Shown: positions 44,387 through 54,681, counted from the first letter of the stretch. The stretch is DNA of 64,000 bases from Candidatus Nitrosopelagicus brevis (GCF_000812185.1 NZ_CP007026.1:1-64000), one strand, 5' to 3'. Numbers and translations: made by a program. The notes: generated by a model from the sequence alone, not told the origin.

Positions 44387-45119
44387 CTTTATTAGAAATG
44401 CCCATATTTTTGAGGTTTCTTTGTAGTGCCTTTGGACTTTTTGTTGTATAAATTGTTAAAGAATTATTTTTAGAGGCCTGTTGTTTCAATCTTGAAATCT
44501 TCATTGCTACATCATCTGCTGGGTCTAAGAATTCTATTCCACGAAAAATTTTCTTCAAGAATGGTGAAAGAAACGGAAGATGTGTACTTGATAGTGTAGC
44601 AATCTTAATGTTATTTTCTTTAAATTCATCTTTTAGTACTTTTGATATTGTTTTAACACAATTCTTTTCATTAGTTAAAAATTTTCCAGTTTCTACCAAT
44701 TCAACTAATTCTGAACAATTGATTTTCAAAACATCTTCTAAATTATTGAATTCTGATATGTAATTTTCTAACTCTTTACTTTTAGCAACAATTTCTGTTG
44801 TAAGTATTGCAACATTACTTGCCTTCTGAATTTTTTCAAGTGGTGGTAAAACTGTAATCACATTATCTGGTAATTTTTCTCTAAAAAGCAATGATGGTGT
44901 ATTTGATGCAAGCACTATCACATCTGGATTAAATTTTTCAGAAATTTTTTGAATTGTATCTGTGATAATTTTGTATAATTGGGATTTTGTCTTTTTTCCA
45001 TACGGAAAATTTTTTTTATCTGCCAAATAGATGATATCTGCTTTTGTCCTTTTCTGAATTGCCTTAATTATTGATAAAGAACCTAATCCGGAGTCAAAAA
45101 CAACAATTTTCATCTTCAT
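44370..45119 (-). CDS. Glutamate-racemase-like protein with both catalytic cysteines replaced
   Basis: 249 aa with the MurI layout: VFDSGLGSLSI (7-17), IYLADKKNFPYGKK (30-43), then ASNTPS (71-76) where racemases carry CNT, and TLSSTHLPFL (175-184) where they carry GCTH. Both cysteines are serine, while the neighbouring Asn-Thr, Thr-His and the N-terminal Asp-Ser are kept. Two-base cysteine racemisation is therefore unlikely. Archaea lack murein; a changed reaction or binding role is possible. Function unknown. Confidence 0.75.
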   Translation of the reverse strand: MKMKIVVFDSGLGSLSIIKAIQKRTKADIIYLADKKNFPYGKKTKSQLYKIITDTIQKISEKFNPDVIVLASNTPSLLFREKLPDNVITVLPPLEKIQKASNVAILTTEIVAKSKELENYISEFNNLEDVLKINCSELVELVETGKFLTNEKNCVKTISKVLKDEFKENNIKIATLSSTHLPFLSPFLKKIFRGIEFLDPADDVAMKISRLKQQASKNNSLTIYTTKSPKALQRNLKNMGISNKVTLFS

Positions 45120-45204
45120 TCATGTGTAATTAGTTAGCTAAATTTAGTCTAGTGTTGATCTTATTCCACACTTCTAATTAAGAGCAATTTTTTTGAGACT
45201 ACAC

Positions 45205-45870
45205 ATGCCATCCTTCCATAAAGCATGGGCACGCCAGGATACAGCTGGTATGACTGACAAGTTTCGTGATACCTTGAAACCTCAAGGAGCATTGAAACCA
45301 CGTATTCAGAACGCTGTTAACAAATTACAGGCACAAACTTCTAAGATGGACACTATGTTGGGAAAACTCGAACAACGAGATCAACAATTATTCCAACGTG
45401 TCGTCACAGCAGTTCAAAATCATGATAAAAGTGCAAGCACTGTTTTATCAAATGAACTCGCAGAAGTTAGAAAAGTAAAGAAAATGCTTGGCGGTGCAAG
45501 AATGTCCTTGGAACAAGTTCAATTAAGACTTTCAACAATTCATGACCTCGGTGATGCAATGGTTGCAATTGGACCTGCAATGGGTACAATGAAGAGCCTA
45601 CAATCATCATTAGGTAAATTCATGCCAGAAGCAGATTCAGAATTGAACGCAATGACCCAGACATTAAACGGACTTATGGTCGACTCGATCTCCGGTGATT
45701 CATTTAACATGGAATCCGATGCATCTAGTGAAGAAACAAACGCAATTCTTCAAGAAGCATCCGCAGTTGCAGAGCAACAAATCGGTGACAAGTTTCCATC
45801 AGTACCTTCACTCGAGCTACCAACTCAAGAATATCAACAAACAACAACATCGACATCAACTTTTGAGTAG
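45205..45870 (+). CDS. ESCRT-III (Snf7-like) CdvB-family protein, paralog 2
   Basis: 221 aa from ATG at 45205. The core is near-parallel to paralog 1: DTLKPQGALKPRIQNAVNKL, NELAEVRKVKKMLGGARMSLEQVQLRLS, IHDLGDA and the C-terminal DKFPSVPSLELP. Use in Cdv membrane scission is known for the family. It stands alone, with no cdvA or cdvC beside it. The shared FPSVP end may bind a partner. Confidence 0.85.
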   Translation: MPSFHKAWARQDTAGMTDKFRDTLKPQGALKPRIQNAVNKLQAQTSKMDTMLGKLEQRDQQLFQRVVTAVQNHDKSASTVLSNELAEVRKVKKMLGGARMSLEQVQLRLSTIHDLGDAMVAIGPAMGTMKSLQSSLGKFMPEADSELNAMTQTLNGLMVDSISGDSFNMESDASSEETNAILQEASAVAEQQIGDKFPSVPSLELPTQEYQQTTTSTSTFE

Positions 45871-45884
45871 TTAGCTTTCTTCCT

Positions 45885-46598
45885 TTATTTTCTTCCTATG
45901 TAACTAATGCACATTGTGATAAACTGCATCATTTCACTACTTCCCATTTTTGAGCTACCCTCTGTTCTATTTACAAAAACTGTTGGAACCTCTAATCCTT
46001 TCATGCCTAACTGCTTTAATTGATACAGAACCTCTATCTGAAAGGCAAAACCATCTGATCTAATCTTATCAAAATCAATTCTTTCAAGTGTCTTTTTCTT
46101 AAACATCCTAAAACCACTAGTTGAATCATTGATCTCTATTTTTGCACATGCTTTAGCTATTGCTCCTGCAACAGAATGAGTTGCTTTTCTTCCTATTCCC
46201 CACCCTACGATATCAGAACCTTCAACATGTCTACTTGCAATTAGATAATCAAAATTTTTTATTTTTTCTAACATATTTGGAATTTCACTTGGCTGATGTG
46301 AATGATCTGCATCCATCTGCACAATTAATTCTGAATCAAGTTTATCCAAAATGTATCTAAAACCTTCTTTGTATGCTGCTCCCAATCCCATTTTTTTTGC
46401 TCTTTGGATTACCGTAATTTTGTCATATTTTCCGCCTAATTCTCTAACAATATCTGCCGTACCATCTGGCGAAGAATCATCTATAATTAAAACATCTAAT
46501 TTTTCAACTAACTGCTTTATTTTCTCAAATAATTCTTTGATTAGACTGGGAATTGTCTCAGCTTCATTATACGTTGGAATTACTATTGCCAGTTTCAT
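45885..46598 (-). CDS. Polyprenol-phosphate sugar transferase (Dpm1-like GT2)
   Basis: 237 aa. AIVIPTYNEAETIPSLI, VLIIDDSSPDGTADI, VQMDADHSHQPSEIP and SGFRMFKK are the family's marks. It moves mannose or another sugar from GDP/UDP-sugar to a polyprenyl phosphate for glycan making. No C-terminal membrane segments. It is 31 bp downstream of glyS on the same strand. Confidence 0.9.
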   Translation of the reverse strand: MKLAIVIPTYNEAETIPSLIKELFEKIKQLVEKLDVLIIDDSSPDGTADIVRELGGKYDKITVIQRAKKMGLGAAYKEGFRYILDKLDSELIVQMDADHSHQPSEIPNMLEKIKNFDYLIASRHVEGSDIVGWGIGRKATHSVAGAIAKACAKIEINDSTSGFRMFKKKTLERIDFDKIRSDGFAFQIEVLYQLKQLGMKGLEVPTVFVNRTEGSSKMGSSEMMQFITMCISYIGRK

Positions 46599-46629
46599 AA
46601 AATTTCACCATTCTCTTAGAAGAAATATC

Positions 46630-48087
46630 TTATGGATATGCTGTCTCTTTTGCAAGAATTGACTCTAATTCTGAAATATTGACGCGTTCCTGAGCCATGT
46701 CGTCTCTCCTACGAATGGTAACTGTATTGTCCTCTTTTGTTTGATGGTCTACAGTTATTGCAAATGGTGCTCCAATCTCATCTAATCTTCTGTATCTTCG
46801 CCCAATTGCACCAGAATGATCTAAAAATGAATCAAATTTTGTTCTAATTAGACGGTAAATCTCATCAGTTTTTTCAGAGAGTCCATCTTTTTTCACCAAT
46901 GATAAAACTCCTACATGTGTTGGAGCTAAATATGGCTTGATTGATAGAACCATTCTCTCATTTTCTTTATCTTCTTTTAGTGAATGTTCTAAAATTGTGT
47001 AAAGACTTCTGTCAATACCCATTGATATTTCAAATACATGTGGTAAAACTTTTTCATCATTATCCATAACCTCAAATTTTTCTTTACTTTTCTTTGCGTG
47101 ACTTGATAAATCATAATCTGATCTATAGTTACATGCAACAAGTTCTAACCATCCAATTGTAGTATTTACTTCAAAATCAAATGCAACATCAGCATAGAAC
47201 GCTTTTTCTTTTTCTCCAAGCTTTCTGAATCTACTTTTCTCCATATCAATTCCTGTCTTTTTATAAAATTCTGTTAACAGTCCAAGATAATATGCAACGA
47301 ACTTGTTTGGAATAACTCCTTTTTCTACTGCTTCTTTACATGTCATTACTTGAATATCATCTGAAATCTGAATTCGTAGTGTAGTATTTTCAATTTCTGA
47401 AAACTTATCTAACTCATTTAATTTTCCTGGATTACAAAAAACCTCTATTTCTGCTTGATAAAACTCTCTTAATCTCAAAAGACTTTGTCTAGGTGCGATC
47501 TCATTTCGGAAACTCTTTCCTACCTGTGCTATTCCTAAAGGAAGCTTTCCACGCATAGTTTTGAATAATCTTGGGAAATCAACAAATATTGATTGACATG
47601 TTTCTGGTCTGAGATATGCTTCTTCATCTTCAGGACCAATTCCTACTCTAAACATCATGTTAAATTTTTTTGCAGATTCAAATTCTCCTTTACACTTTGT
47701 ACACACAATATTTTTTTCTTGAATCATTTTATCAAAGTCTTCTAAATCTGCACTTTCTGGAATTTCTACATTAGCAATTTCAGAAATTAATTTATCAGCT
47801 CTAAATGTTAATCCACATTTTTTACATTTTATGATTGGGTCTGCAAAGTTTCCAAGATGACCTGATGCCTCAAATACTGATTTTGACATTATCTGTGAAC
47901 CATCAATCTCAAGCATTCTGTCTCTTCGTACTAACTCTCTTCTCCATAATTCAAGAAACTTATTTTTTACACTAACACCTGTTGGGCCATACTCCCAAAA
48001 ACCTGCTTGAGCATCACCATAAACCTCACAACTTGGAAAGTAAAATGCTCTTTCCAATGCAAGTTTCATGACACTTTCGTAATTCAT
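46630..48087 (-). CDS. glyS: Glycyl-tRNA synthetase (archaeal/eukaryal type)
   Basis: 485 aa class II synthetase. FWEYGPTGVSVKN (motif 1 area), FRNEIAPRQSLLRLREFYQAEIEVF (motif 2, R...E with the arginine), HVFEISMGIDRSLYTIL (motif 3) and a C-terminal anticodon-binding domain with YRRLDEIGAPFAITVD. A CxxC pair (CKKCG, CTKC) in the insertion may bind zinc. The short homodimeric form is normal for archaea. Confidence 0.95.
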   Translation of the reverse strand: MNYESVMKLALERAFYFPSCEVYGDAQAGFWEYGPTGVSVKNKFLELWRRELVRRDRMLEIDGSQIMSKSVFEASGHLGNFADPIIKCKKCGLTFRADKLISEIANVEIPESADLEDFDKMIQEKNIVCTKCKGEFESAKKFNMMFRVGIGPEDEEAYLRPETCQSIFVDFPRLFKTMRGKLPLGIAQVGKSFRNEIAPRQSLLRLREFYQAEIEVFCNPGKLNELDKFSEIENTTLRIQISDDIQVMTCKEAVEKGVIPNKFVAYYLGLLTEFYKKTGIDMEKSRFRKLGEKEKAFYADVAFDFEVNTTIGWLELVACNYRSDYDLSSHAKKSKEKFEVMDNDEKVLPHVFEISMGIDRSLYTILEHSLKEDKENERMVLSIKPYLAPTHVGVLSLVKKDGLSEKTDEIYRLIRTKFDSFLDHSGAIGRRYRRLDEIGAPFAITVDHQTKEDNTVTIRRRDDMAQERVNISELESILAKETAYP

Positions 48088-48128
48088 GCTAAAACTCTAA
48101 AACAATCATGGAATAAATGCGTAATTGC

Positions 48129-48968
48129 TTATGCAAGTGACTTTGCCTTTCGTATATTCTCAAAGTCATCTCGTGTATCATCAATTGGTGTTTCTAGAAC
48201 AATTGGAATCTTATTTTTGTTCATGATTTTAACAATTTCACCTAAACCTTCATTTCCAATTTCTCCTAGTCCGATGTGATTATGTCTATCTAAATTGGAA
48301 TTTAATTCTCCTTTGGAATCATTTAGATGTAGAATTTTTAAATTTTTTAATCCAACCGTCTCGTCAAATTCTTTCATTGTTTTTTTCACTGCAGCTTTTG
48401 TTCTCAAATCATATCCTGCAACAAATGCATGACATGTGTCTAAACAAACACCAAACTTTTTTGCAGGTTTGCACTGTGCAAAAATCTCTGCAAACTGTTT
48501 GAAATCAGAGCCAACTGAGTTCTTTTGTCCTGCAGTATTTTCAAGTAAAATTATTACATCTGCTTTTGTCTTTGCAACTTCGTTTAATGCACTTGTAAGT
48601 CTCTTAATTCCATTTTCTTCTCCTGAACCCTTGTGACTTCCAAGATGTGTAACAAGATAAGGAATTCCAAGCTTGTCACATCTCTTCACTTCTTCAATCA
48701 TTGATTTTATTGATTTTTCATATCCTTCGTCTTCTGGTGTTGAAAGATTTGGTAAGTATGGCATGTGTGCACATGTTGCCATTCTATCTATATCTGATGC
48801 ATCAAGTTTTTCTTTGTACGCTTTTGCTTCATCTAAATCCAAATCTTTTGCAAACCAACTTCTTGGGCTTCTAGTAAAAACCTGAAATGCTGAACATCCT
48901 CTTTCTACTGCATTGTCTACCCAACTATCCATAGTTCCTGATTTGGAAATATGTGCACCAATCTGCAT
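48129..48968 (-). CDS. nfo: Deoxyribonuclease IV (AP endonuclease)
   Basis: 279 aa TIM barrel with three zinc sites. IGAHISKSGTMDSW at the start, VTHLGSHKGSGEE, ENTAGQKNSVGS, GVCLDTCHAFVAGYDL, HLNDSKG and DRHNHIGLGEIG are the usual ligand-bearing motifs. It cuts abasic sites, following on from glycosylases such as nth and the AlkA fusion in this window. Divergent from priL. Confidence 0.95.
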   Translation of the reverse strand: MQIGAHISKSGTMDSWVDNAVERGCSAFQVFTRSPRSWFAKDLDLDEAKAYKEKLDASDIDRMATCAHMPYLPNLSTPEDEGYEKSIKSMIEEVKRCDKLGIPYLVTHLGSHKGSGEENGIKRLTSALNEVAKTKADVIILLENTAGQKNSVGSDFKQFAEIFAQCKPAKKFGVCLDTCHAFVAGYDLRTKAAVKKTMKEFDETVGLKNLKILHLNDSKGELNSNLDRHNHIGLGEIGNEGLGEIVKIMNKNKIPIVLETPIDDTRDDFENIRKAKSLA

Positions 48969-49064
48969 GCTTTTTCTAAGATTTGTTATAATTTAAACTA
49001 GAGATCTACCGAAAATACAAATTTTATAATTGTAATTTTTAAACTAAGTTGGTGCACTAATGTT

Positions 49065-50075
49065 ATGGTTAATCTTGGAAATGACGAAATTGTAAAGTAT
49101 CCTTTTCTTACTGAAGCAGGAAAATATCTAAATGATAAAGGATTCTCACTAGAACAATTTGGTTCTGATCCTGATCTAAAAAAAATTGTCGATAATGCAT
49201 TTGAAAGAATAATTACTTCATCAGAGGGAAGAATTTTCAAATCTGATCCCGCATCAAATAATTCTGCATTACCTCTTGAGATATTTTCATTTTTAATTGC
49301 AGTAATTTTGTTAAAACTCTCTGGAATGAATACTTTGATTCGTCGATTTTCTCTAGCAGAAGCTCGTCGTGCAGAAAAATTCCTAGAAAAAGATTTGATG
49401 AATCATCAAGATGCCACAAAGGCTAAACTCTCACTACAGATACTTCACGAATTATTTTCTGTAACTGTAGAAAAAACTGATGAAGAATTTACAATTTTAG
49501 TTAGCGATTATCTAAAACACTCGATCAACTTTCATGAACGTGAATGGAAATTAATTAATCGAAAGGTTACAAAAGGAAAAGTTCACCTAACTCCACATGA
49601 AACCGTAAGACTAGTTAGAAAAGAACTAGACCGACACATTTACACCAAAATTAATTCTTCATCAACACCACAAATGATAATTGGTTTTGAAACCTATGTT
49701 GATAAGCTAAAACAACTTGCAAAAAAATTCGAGGTAAAAACCGTAGAGTCCAAAGAATTTCCTCCTTGCATTAAACATGCAATAGAAGTTTTAGAAAAAG
49801 GAGAAAACTTGCCTCACTCTGGAAGGTTTATGCTTGCAACATTTCTATTAAACAAAGGACAAACGGTGGAACAAATTGCACCATTATTCAAAAATGCACC
49901 TGATTATAATCCAAAAGTTACAATTTATCAGTTGAATCAACTTTCAGGAACCTCTGGAACTACTGAATACAAATGTCCTTCATGTGAAAAAGTAAAGAGT
50001 AAGGATCTTTGTTTTCCTGTTCCTGCATGTGACACAATAATCAATCCACTTCAGTTTGGGAGAAAAAGAGTATGA
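49065..50075 (+). CDS. priL: DNA primase large subunit
   Basis: 336 aa. PPCIKHAIEVLEKGENLPHSGRF, then RF..A.FL.N.G, and a C-terminal CPSCEKVKSKDLCFP region contain four-Cys ligands for the 4Fe-4S cluster (C249-type, C320s). It forms the primase with PriS, whose start overlaps by 4 bp. Confidence 0.9.
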   Translation: MVNLGNDEIVKYPFLTEAGKYLNDKGFSLEQFGSDPDLKKIVDNAFERIITSSEGRIFKSDPASNNSALPLEIFSFLIAVILLKLSGMNTLIRRFSLAEARRAEKFLEKDLMNHQDATKAKLSLQILHELFSVTVEKTDEEFTILVSDYLKHSINFHEREWKLINRKVTKGKVHLTPHETVRLVRKELDRHIYTKINSSSTPQMIIGFETYVDKLKQLAKKFEVKTVESKEFPPCIKHAIEVLEKGENLPHSGRFMLATFLLNKGQTVEQIAPLFKNAPDYNPKVTIYQLNQLSGTSGTTEYKCPSCEKVKSKDLCFPVPACDTIINPLQFGRKRV

Positions 50076-51193
50076 ATGCAAAAGATATTACATTTCTAGA
50101 AGATACTTTCAAAAAATTTTATTTCGAAAACTTTGATCTTCTACACGTTCCTGATGATCCGAATCAAAGAGAATTTGGCTACCAAAAATTTAACGGCGGT
50201 ATGAATAGACACATATCGCTAAAGTCTGATAAAGAACTTCATCTACTCTTAATGCAAAACAAACCTTCTGATGTTTATTGTTCTAATGCACGATACATGT
50301 TTCCAAACTTACCTATGTCTGAAAAGGATTGGCAAAACGCAGAACTAATCTTTGATATTGATGCAAAGGATCTAAGAAAAGAACATCCTAAAGATAACAC
50401 AATAATCAAATGCTCTGATTGTAATGAAATTTCTCAACTCAATGAATCGTGTCCAAATTGTCAATCAACAAAACTTTCATTCATAACATTAACCTGTAGT
50501 GACTGCATAAAGTCATCAAAAGATGAAGTAAACAAACTAAATCAAATTCTTACAGATGATTTAGGCATAAATGAAGATAACATCAAGACATTCTTTTCTG
50601 GAAACGAAGGCTTTCATATCTATGTACCAAAATCTGAATACGAAAGTGTAGGTTCCAAAGAAAGAGCCGAAATTTCTGATTACATTATGTTCCGTGGAAG
50701 TATTCCTGAAACATTTGGATTTAGAAAATTTAACATGAACAAATCATCTCTCCCAAAATTTGATGATGCAGGATGGAATGGAAGACTTGCAAAACATTTG
50801 TACGGAACAAAATCAAATCGTCCAAAAATTTCTCAAGAAGTTATTTCAGGAGGTTACGCTTTATTCCAAAAAAACCTAGAAGATTTTAGAGATTCAATTG
50901 GAATAAAGATTGATCCGAATGTAACTCAAGATATTCATAGAATTTTTAGATTGCCTGGTTCTATAAACAGTAAGAGTGGTCTTACGAAAATTTTCGTAGA
51001 GGACCTGAAAAAATTTGATCCATACGTAGATGCATGTTTTATTGACGATGAGGAAATAGAAGTTGCAGCAAATTGTCCGATCGAATTTTCATTAAAAAAG
51101 AAAAAGTTTGGACCATTTAACAACGAACAAGTGTCTGTTCCAAAGTTTGCAGCTGTCTATATGATGTGTAAAGGCATAGCATCATGCGTATAA
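50072..51193 (+). CDS. priS: DNA primase small (catalytic) subunit
   Basis: 373 aa. The catalytic DxD is in ELIFDIDAKDL (D95, D97); a zinc-binding CSDCNEISQLNESCPNC follows at about 113; SGNEGFHIYVP (about 198) and a third-Asp region are also seen. It makes the RNA primer. Translation is probably coupled to priL through ATGA. Confidence 0.95.
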   Translation: MNAKDITFLEDTFKKFYFENFDLLHVPDDPNQREFGYQKFNGGMNRHISLKSDKELHLLLMQNKPSDVYCSNARYMFPNLPMSEKDWQNAELIFDIDAKDLRKEHPKDNTIIKCSDCNEISQLNESCPNCQSTKLSFITLTCSDCIKSSKDEVNKLNQILTDDLGINEDNIKTFFSGNEGFHIYVPKSEYESVGSKERAEISDYIMFRGSIPETFGFRKFNMNKSSLPKFDDAGWNGRLAKHLYGTKSNRPKISQEVISGGYALFQKNLEDFRDSIGIKIDPNVTQDIHRIFRLPGSINSKSGLTKIFVEDLKKFDPYVDACFIDDEEIEVAANCPIEFSLKKKKFGPFNNEQVSVPKFAAVYMMCKGIASCV

Positions 51194-51257
51194 TGATAGA
51201 TTTTTTGTAATTCTACCAATAAGGTATTAATTAAATGAAAAACGAGTTTATTTCAAC

Positions 51258-54110
51258 TTGTATAGTGCAAAAAATGAAGATAGCAGTCAACCACCACCAG
51301 ATGCTGGTAAATTCATAAAACTTGGTATTATTGCAATAATTGGAATTATCATTTTTGCACTGGCTGGAAATCAGGCAGTAGTATTGTCAATGAACGTGAC
51401 AGAATTTGCCGACGTCTTTACAAAACCATTAATGTTTTCACTTATCGGCGGTATATCTCTCGCAAGTATCGCATTGCTAAGAGTAAATGCCGTAAAAAGA
51501 TCATCAATTTTTTGGTTTTTCATAAATACCGCAATTAACATGATGAACCGCGGTCCTCAAGACCAGGTTCAACAAACAGTTCCAAACTTTTCAGAATACA
51601 AATTATCTGGAGGACACTTTGCACTTTGGCAAGTCACAAAAATTCTTCTCTTAGGTGCATTTTTTGCAAATCTAATGTTTGGATTTGGTTTGTTGTACAT
51701 GATAGAAGGAAATGATTTAGGAGTTGAAAATATTACAACACTATTCTCACTACCATTTGTAACTCCACCAAATGATCCAACCTTTGCAATGGATAATGTC
51801 ACCCCAATGATTCCTGCACTTCTAATTGTTATTCCACCAATTATTGGCGCAATTGGGCTTCGTTTGATCCTCTTTGTTGGAATTCATTACATAATCAAAG
51901 TTGTAACGTTATACTTACACGACACAAAGGAAGGAAAGCCACGTTATCTAAATTACATGGCTACAATTGAAGCTGTTATCGGAATAGGTATTATCTGGGC
52001 TGCATTTAACATGTTTTTCACAGACACTATTGACTATAACACAAGATACGCAATAGGTGGAACCTTCGTAGTAGGATTTGCACTAATTGCATTTTCAGTA
52101 TTTGATAGAATGCGTGCACGTGTTCTAACTCACATGTTCAAACGTGACGTATACATTCGTGTTGCAGCAATAATTGCAATTGCACTAATTGTTGGTATCG
52201 CAATGGGTGTAAACAACAGTGTAGCCGATGCAAAGAAGATTGAATATCTTGGTCCATATACAGCACAACAAATTGGTGTAAACCGTTACCTAGCAGAACT
52301 TGATATGATTAATGAAAATACACACGAAGTGCAAATTACTTCGGTCAACCCAAATGTTATAGAATCTTACATTGATCAAAATGAAGATGTGCTTAGTAAG
52401 ATTCGTGTTTGGGATTGGAATGCAGCATTTGCAAAACTAAAACCAGAGATTGGTCTTATTCCTTATGTAGACTTTGAAGATAATGATATCCTAAGATTTG
52501 ATGATAAACTATACTGGACCGCATCTATGAAACCAATACTTCCTTCATCTGTAAGTCTTGAAAACCAATGGTATAACGAACATCTTGTATACACTCACGT
52601 GCCTGATGGATTCCTTACTCTAGAAGCGACAGAAGGAACAATCGTAGACAGTTCTGAACTATTTGAACAAAGAGCAATCTACTATGGTGAAGGTGGTTTG
52701 CTTGATGATACTTGGTCTGGTTATCCTGTTAATAGAGTAGATAGTGCAGAACTTAACGGCGCAAAATATGACGGTGCTGGAGGAGTTGACGTACCACCGC
52801 CACTCTCATGGATATTTGAACCAAACTTCATCCTCTCATATCCTGGTGAATCACTTCACATTATGAGGTACAAAGATGTTAATGAAAGAATGCAGACACT
52901 TTATCCTTACTTCTTGTATAACATGTTTGGAAAAGAACTTGATAGTTATCCTGTAACTGATGGAAAGAACACCTACTGGCTTGTTCCATTGATCGTTGGA
53001 TTTGATACAAGAGATGTTCCATACTCTGCAGGTAATCCGTACCTTAGATTAGCAGGATTTGCACTTGTTGATACTTACGATGGTGACATAAGCCTGATAA
53101 AAAACGGTGATGACTTTTTCTCAAACATGTTGATGGCGCAATATGATGATCAAATAATTGAGGCGCCAGCGTGGCTTGAAGAACAAATTCGTTACCCTCA
53201 AGAACTATTCAATTGGAAAACTGAAATGTACAACATTTACCACGTAACTGATGTTGAAACATTCATTCAGGCAAACGAGTTCTATGAAATTCCTAGAGGA
53301 CTAGATACTTACTATATTCAAGCAAAGCCACCAGGATTTGAACAAACAGAGTTCATAGGATTACTATCATTAGAACTTCGTGGTTCTCAAGGACGTAACT
53401 TGGCAGGATACATGATTGTAGAAAACGATATGGATAAACTCGGTAAGATGACCTTCTATGAAGTTCCATTAGATTCTGAAACAAAACTTTTGGGACCAAC
53501 CTCAGTAAGAGAAGCACTTGACCGTGACCCTGACTTTGCACAACTCAAAACTTTATTGAGAAATCCTAGAATTGGTGATAACATTTTGTATCGTGTAGGT
53601 GATCAAGATACTTACTTTATTCCAGTCTATACTGCAGGAGCAGGAGGATCTGTAGCACAACTAGGTACAATTGCCGCAGTAGGTGCAGGATTTACCGGAG
53701 AATATTATGTTGGTTTAGGCGAAACACAAGAAGAAGCATTTGAAGCATATCTCCAAAAGCTATCTGGTGTTGTTAGTACTAGTAAAACCGGCGAAACTAT
53801 TGTACAATTAGACAAAGATGAAAGATTTGAAAGAATCATGGAAATGATTGGCCAAAGTGGTTTGCAGATAACAAAGCCAACTGCAATTCAATTCCCACTA
53901 TCATTTGAGGAAGGCCAGATTGTGTTCTTTAACGAATCTGATGGACCTGCAACTCAGGAAATGATAGATGAATTTGTTGCTAAATTTGCTACAGGAACCA
54001 ATAGAGTATTGATGTGGGAAGAAGAATCTTCTCTCTACTTTGGAGTAGTTAATACTGTAGACGGAATTGCAGAAATTCACTACATACAGATCCAAATCGG
54101 AAAGAACTAG
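51258..54110 (+). CDS. UPF0182 (COG1615) large membrane protein
   Basis: 950 aa starting at TTG 51258. Membrane segments lie at about 21-42, 58-74, 120-148, 180-206, 229-260 and 296-318. The long extracytoplasmic part holds IRYPQELFNWKTEMYNIYHVTDVETFI and NRNLAGYM-type motifs typical of UPF0182. The family occurs in actinobacteria, cyanobacteria and archaea without known function. The stop is 2 bp before the amidotransferase gene. Confidence 0.85.
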   Translation: MYSAKNEDSSQPPPDAGKFIKLGIIAIIGIIIFALAGNQAVVLSMNVTEFADVFTKPLMFSLIGGISLASIALLRVNAVKRSSIFWFFINTAINMMNRGPQDQVQQTVPNFSEYKLSGGHFALWQVTKILLLGAFFANLMFGFGLLYMIEGNDLGVENITTLFSLPFVTPPNDPTFAMDNVTPMIPALLIVIPPIIGAIGLRLILFVGIHYIIKVVTLYLHDTKEGKPRYLNYMATIEAVIGIGIIWAAFNMFFTDTIDYNTRYAIGGTFVVGFALIAFSVFDRMRARVLTHMFKRDVYIRVAAIIAIALIVGIAMGVNNSVADAKKIEYLGPYTAQQIGVNRYLAELDMINENTHEVQITSVNPNVIESYIDQNEDVLSKIRVWDWNAAFAKLKPEIGLIPYVDFEDNDILRFDDKLYWTASMKPILPSSVSLENQWYNEHLVYTHVPDGFLTLEATEGTIVDSSELFEQRAIYYGEGGLLDDTWSGYPVNRVDSAELNGAKYDGAGGVDVPPPLSWIFEPNFILSYPGESLHIMRYKDVNERMQTLYPYFLYNMFGKELDSYPVTDGKNTYWLVPLIVGFDTRDVPYSAGNPYLRLAGFALVDTYDGDISLIKNGDDFFSNMLMAQYDDQIIEAPAWLEEQIRYPQELFNWKTEMYNIYHVTDVETFIQANEFYEIPRGLDTYYIQAKPPGFEQTEFIGLLSLELRGSQGRNLAGYMIVENDMDKLGKMTFYEVPLDSETKLLGPTSVREALDRDPDFAQLKTLLRNPRIGDNILYRVGDQDTYFIPVYTAGAGGSVAQLGTIAAVGAGFTGEYYVGLGETQEEAFEAYLQKLSGVVSTSKTGETIVQLDKDERFERIMEMIGQSGLQITKPTAIQFPLSFEEGQIVFFNESDGPATQEMIDEFVAKFATGTNRVLMWEEESSLYFGVVNTVDGIAEIHYIQIQIGKN

Positions 54111-54112
54111 AC

Positions 54113-54649
54113 GTGTTACTTCTAGTTGATAACGGCTCTGTCTTTACAAAAGACATAGCCAACACTCTTTCAAATTCTGGAATAAAATTTGATCAAAAAT
54201 CATCTGATCAAATTAATCTTGATGACATTTCTGATTATGATTCTTTCATTTTGTCAGGTCGACGAAATAATGATTCACAAATGAATGCAAAAAACTCTAA
54301 AATTATTCTACATGCAGTAAATGAAAAAAAGAAACTTTTAGGAATTTGTTATGGTGCAGAAATCTTAGCTCTTGCTCTTGGTGGAACTATTCGTAAATCA
54401 TCAGTGATACGAGGCGAACAAGAAATTATTTCTAATGATAATACTTTGTGTGAAGGGAAAAATACCGTATTTGAAAGTCATTCATATGAAATTTCTAAAC
54501 TTGGGAGTTCATTAGATGTTATAGCGGAATCTGAGAACTGTAAAAATGAAATTGTAAAGCATAAAGAACTCTTAATTTATGGAACACAATTTCATCCAGA
54601 AATGACTAAAGATGGTCAGTCAATGATAGAAAAATTTGTAAAACTTTGA
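54113..54649 (+). CDS. Class I glutamine amidotransferase domain protein
   Basis: 178 aa starting at GTG 54113. Nucleophile in LLGICYGAEILAL (about Cys81) and QFHPEM at about 162 supply the Cys-His-Glu triad; the fold matches stand-alone amidotransferase subunits such as GuaA-N or TrpG, though an oxyanion-like SGR replaces the usual SGGP. The ammonia-receiving synthase is not nearby, so the partner is unknown. It begins 2 bp after UPF0182. Confidence 0.8.
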   Translation: MLLLVDNGSVFTKDIANTLSNSGIKFDQKSSDQINLDDISDYDSFILSGRRNNDSQMNAKNSKIILHAVNEKKKLLGICYGAEILALALGGTIRKSSVIRGEQEIISNDNTLCEGKNTVFESHSYEISKLGSSLDVIAESENCKNEIVKHKELLIYGTQFHPEMTKDGQSMIEKFVKL

Positions 54650-54681
54650 TGATATTAATATGATAAAATTATTGGATTAAC

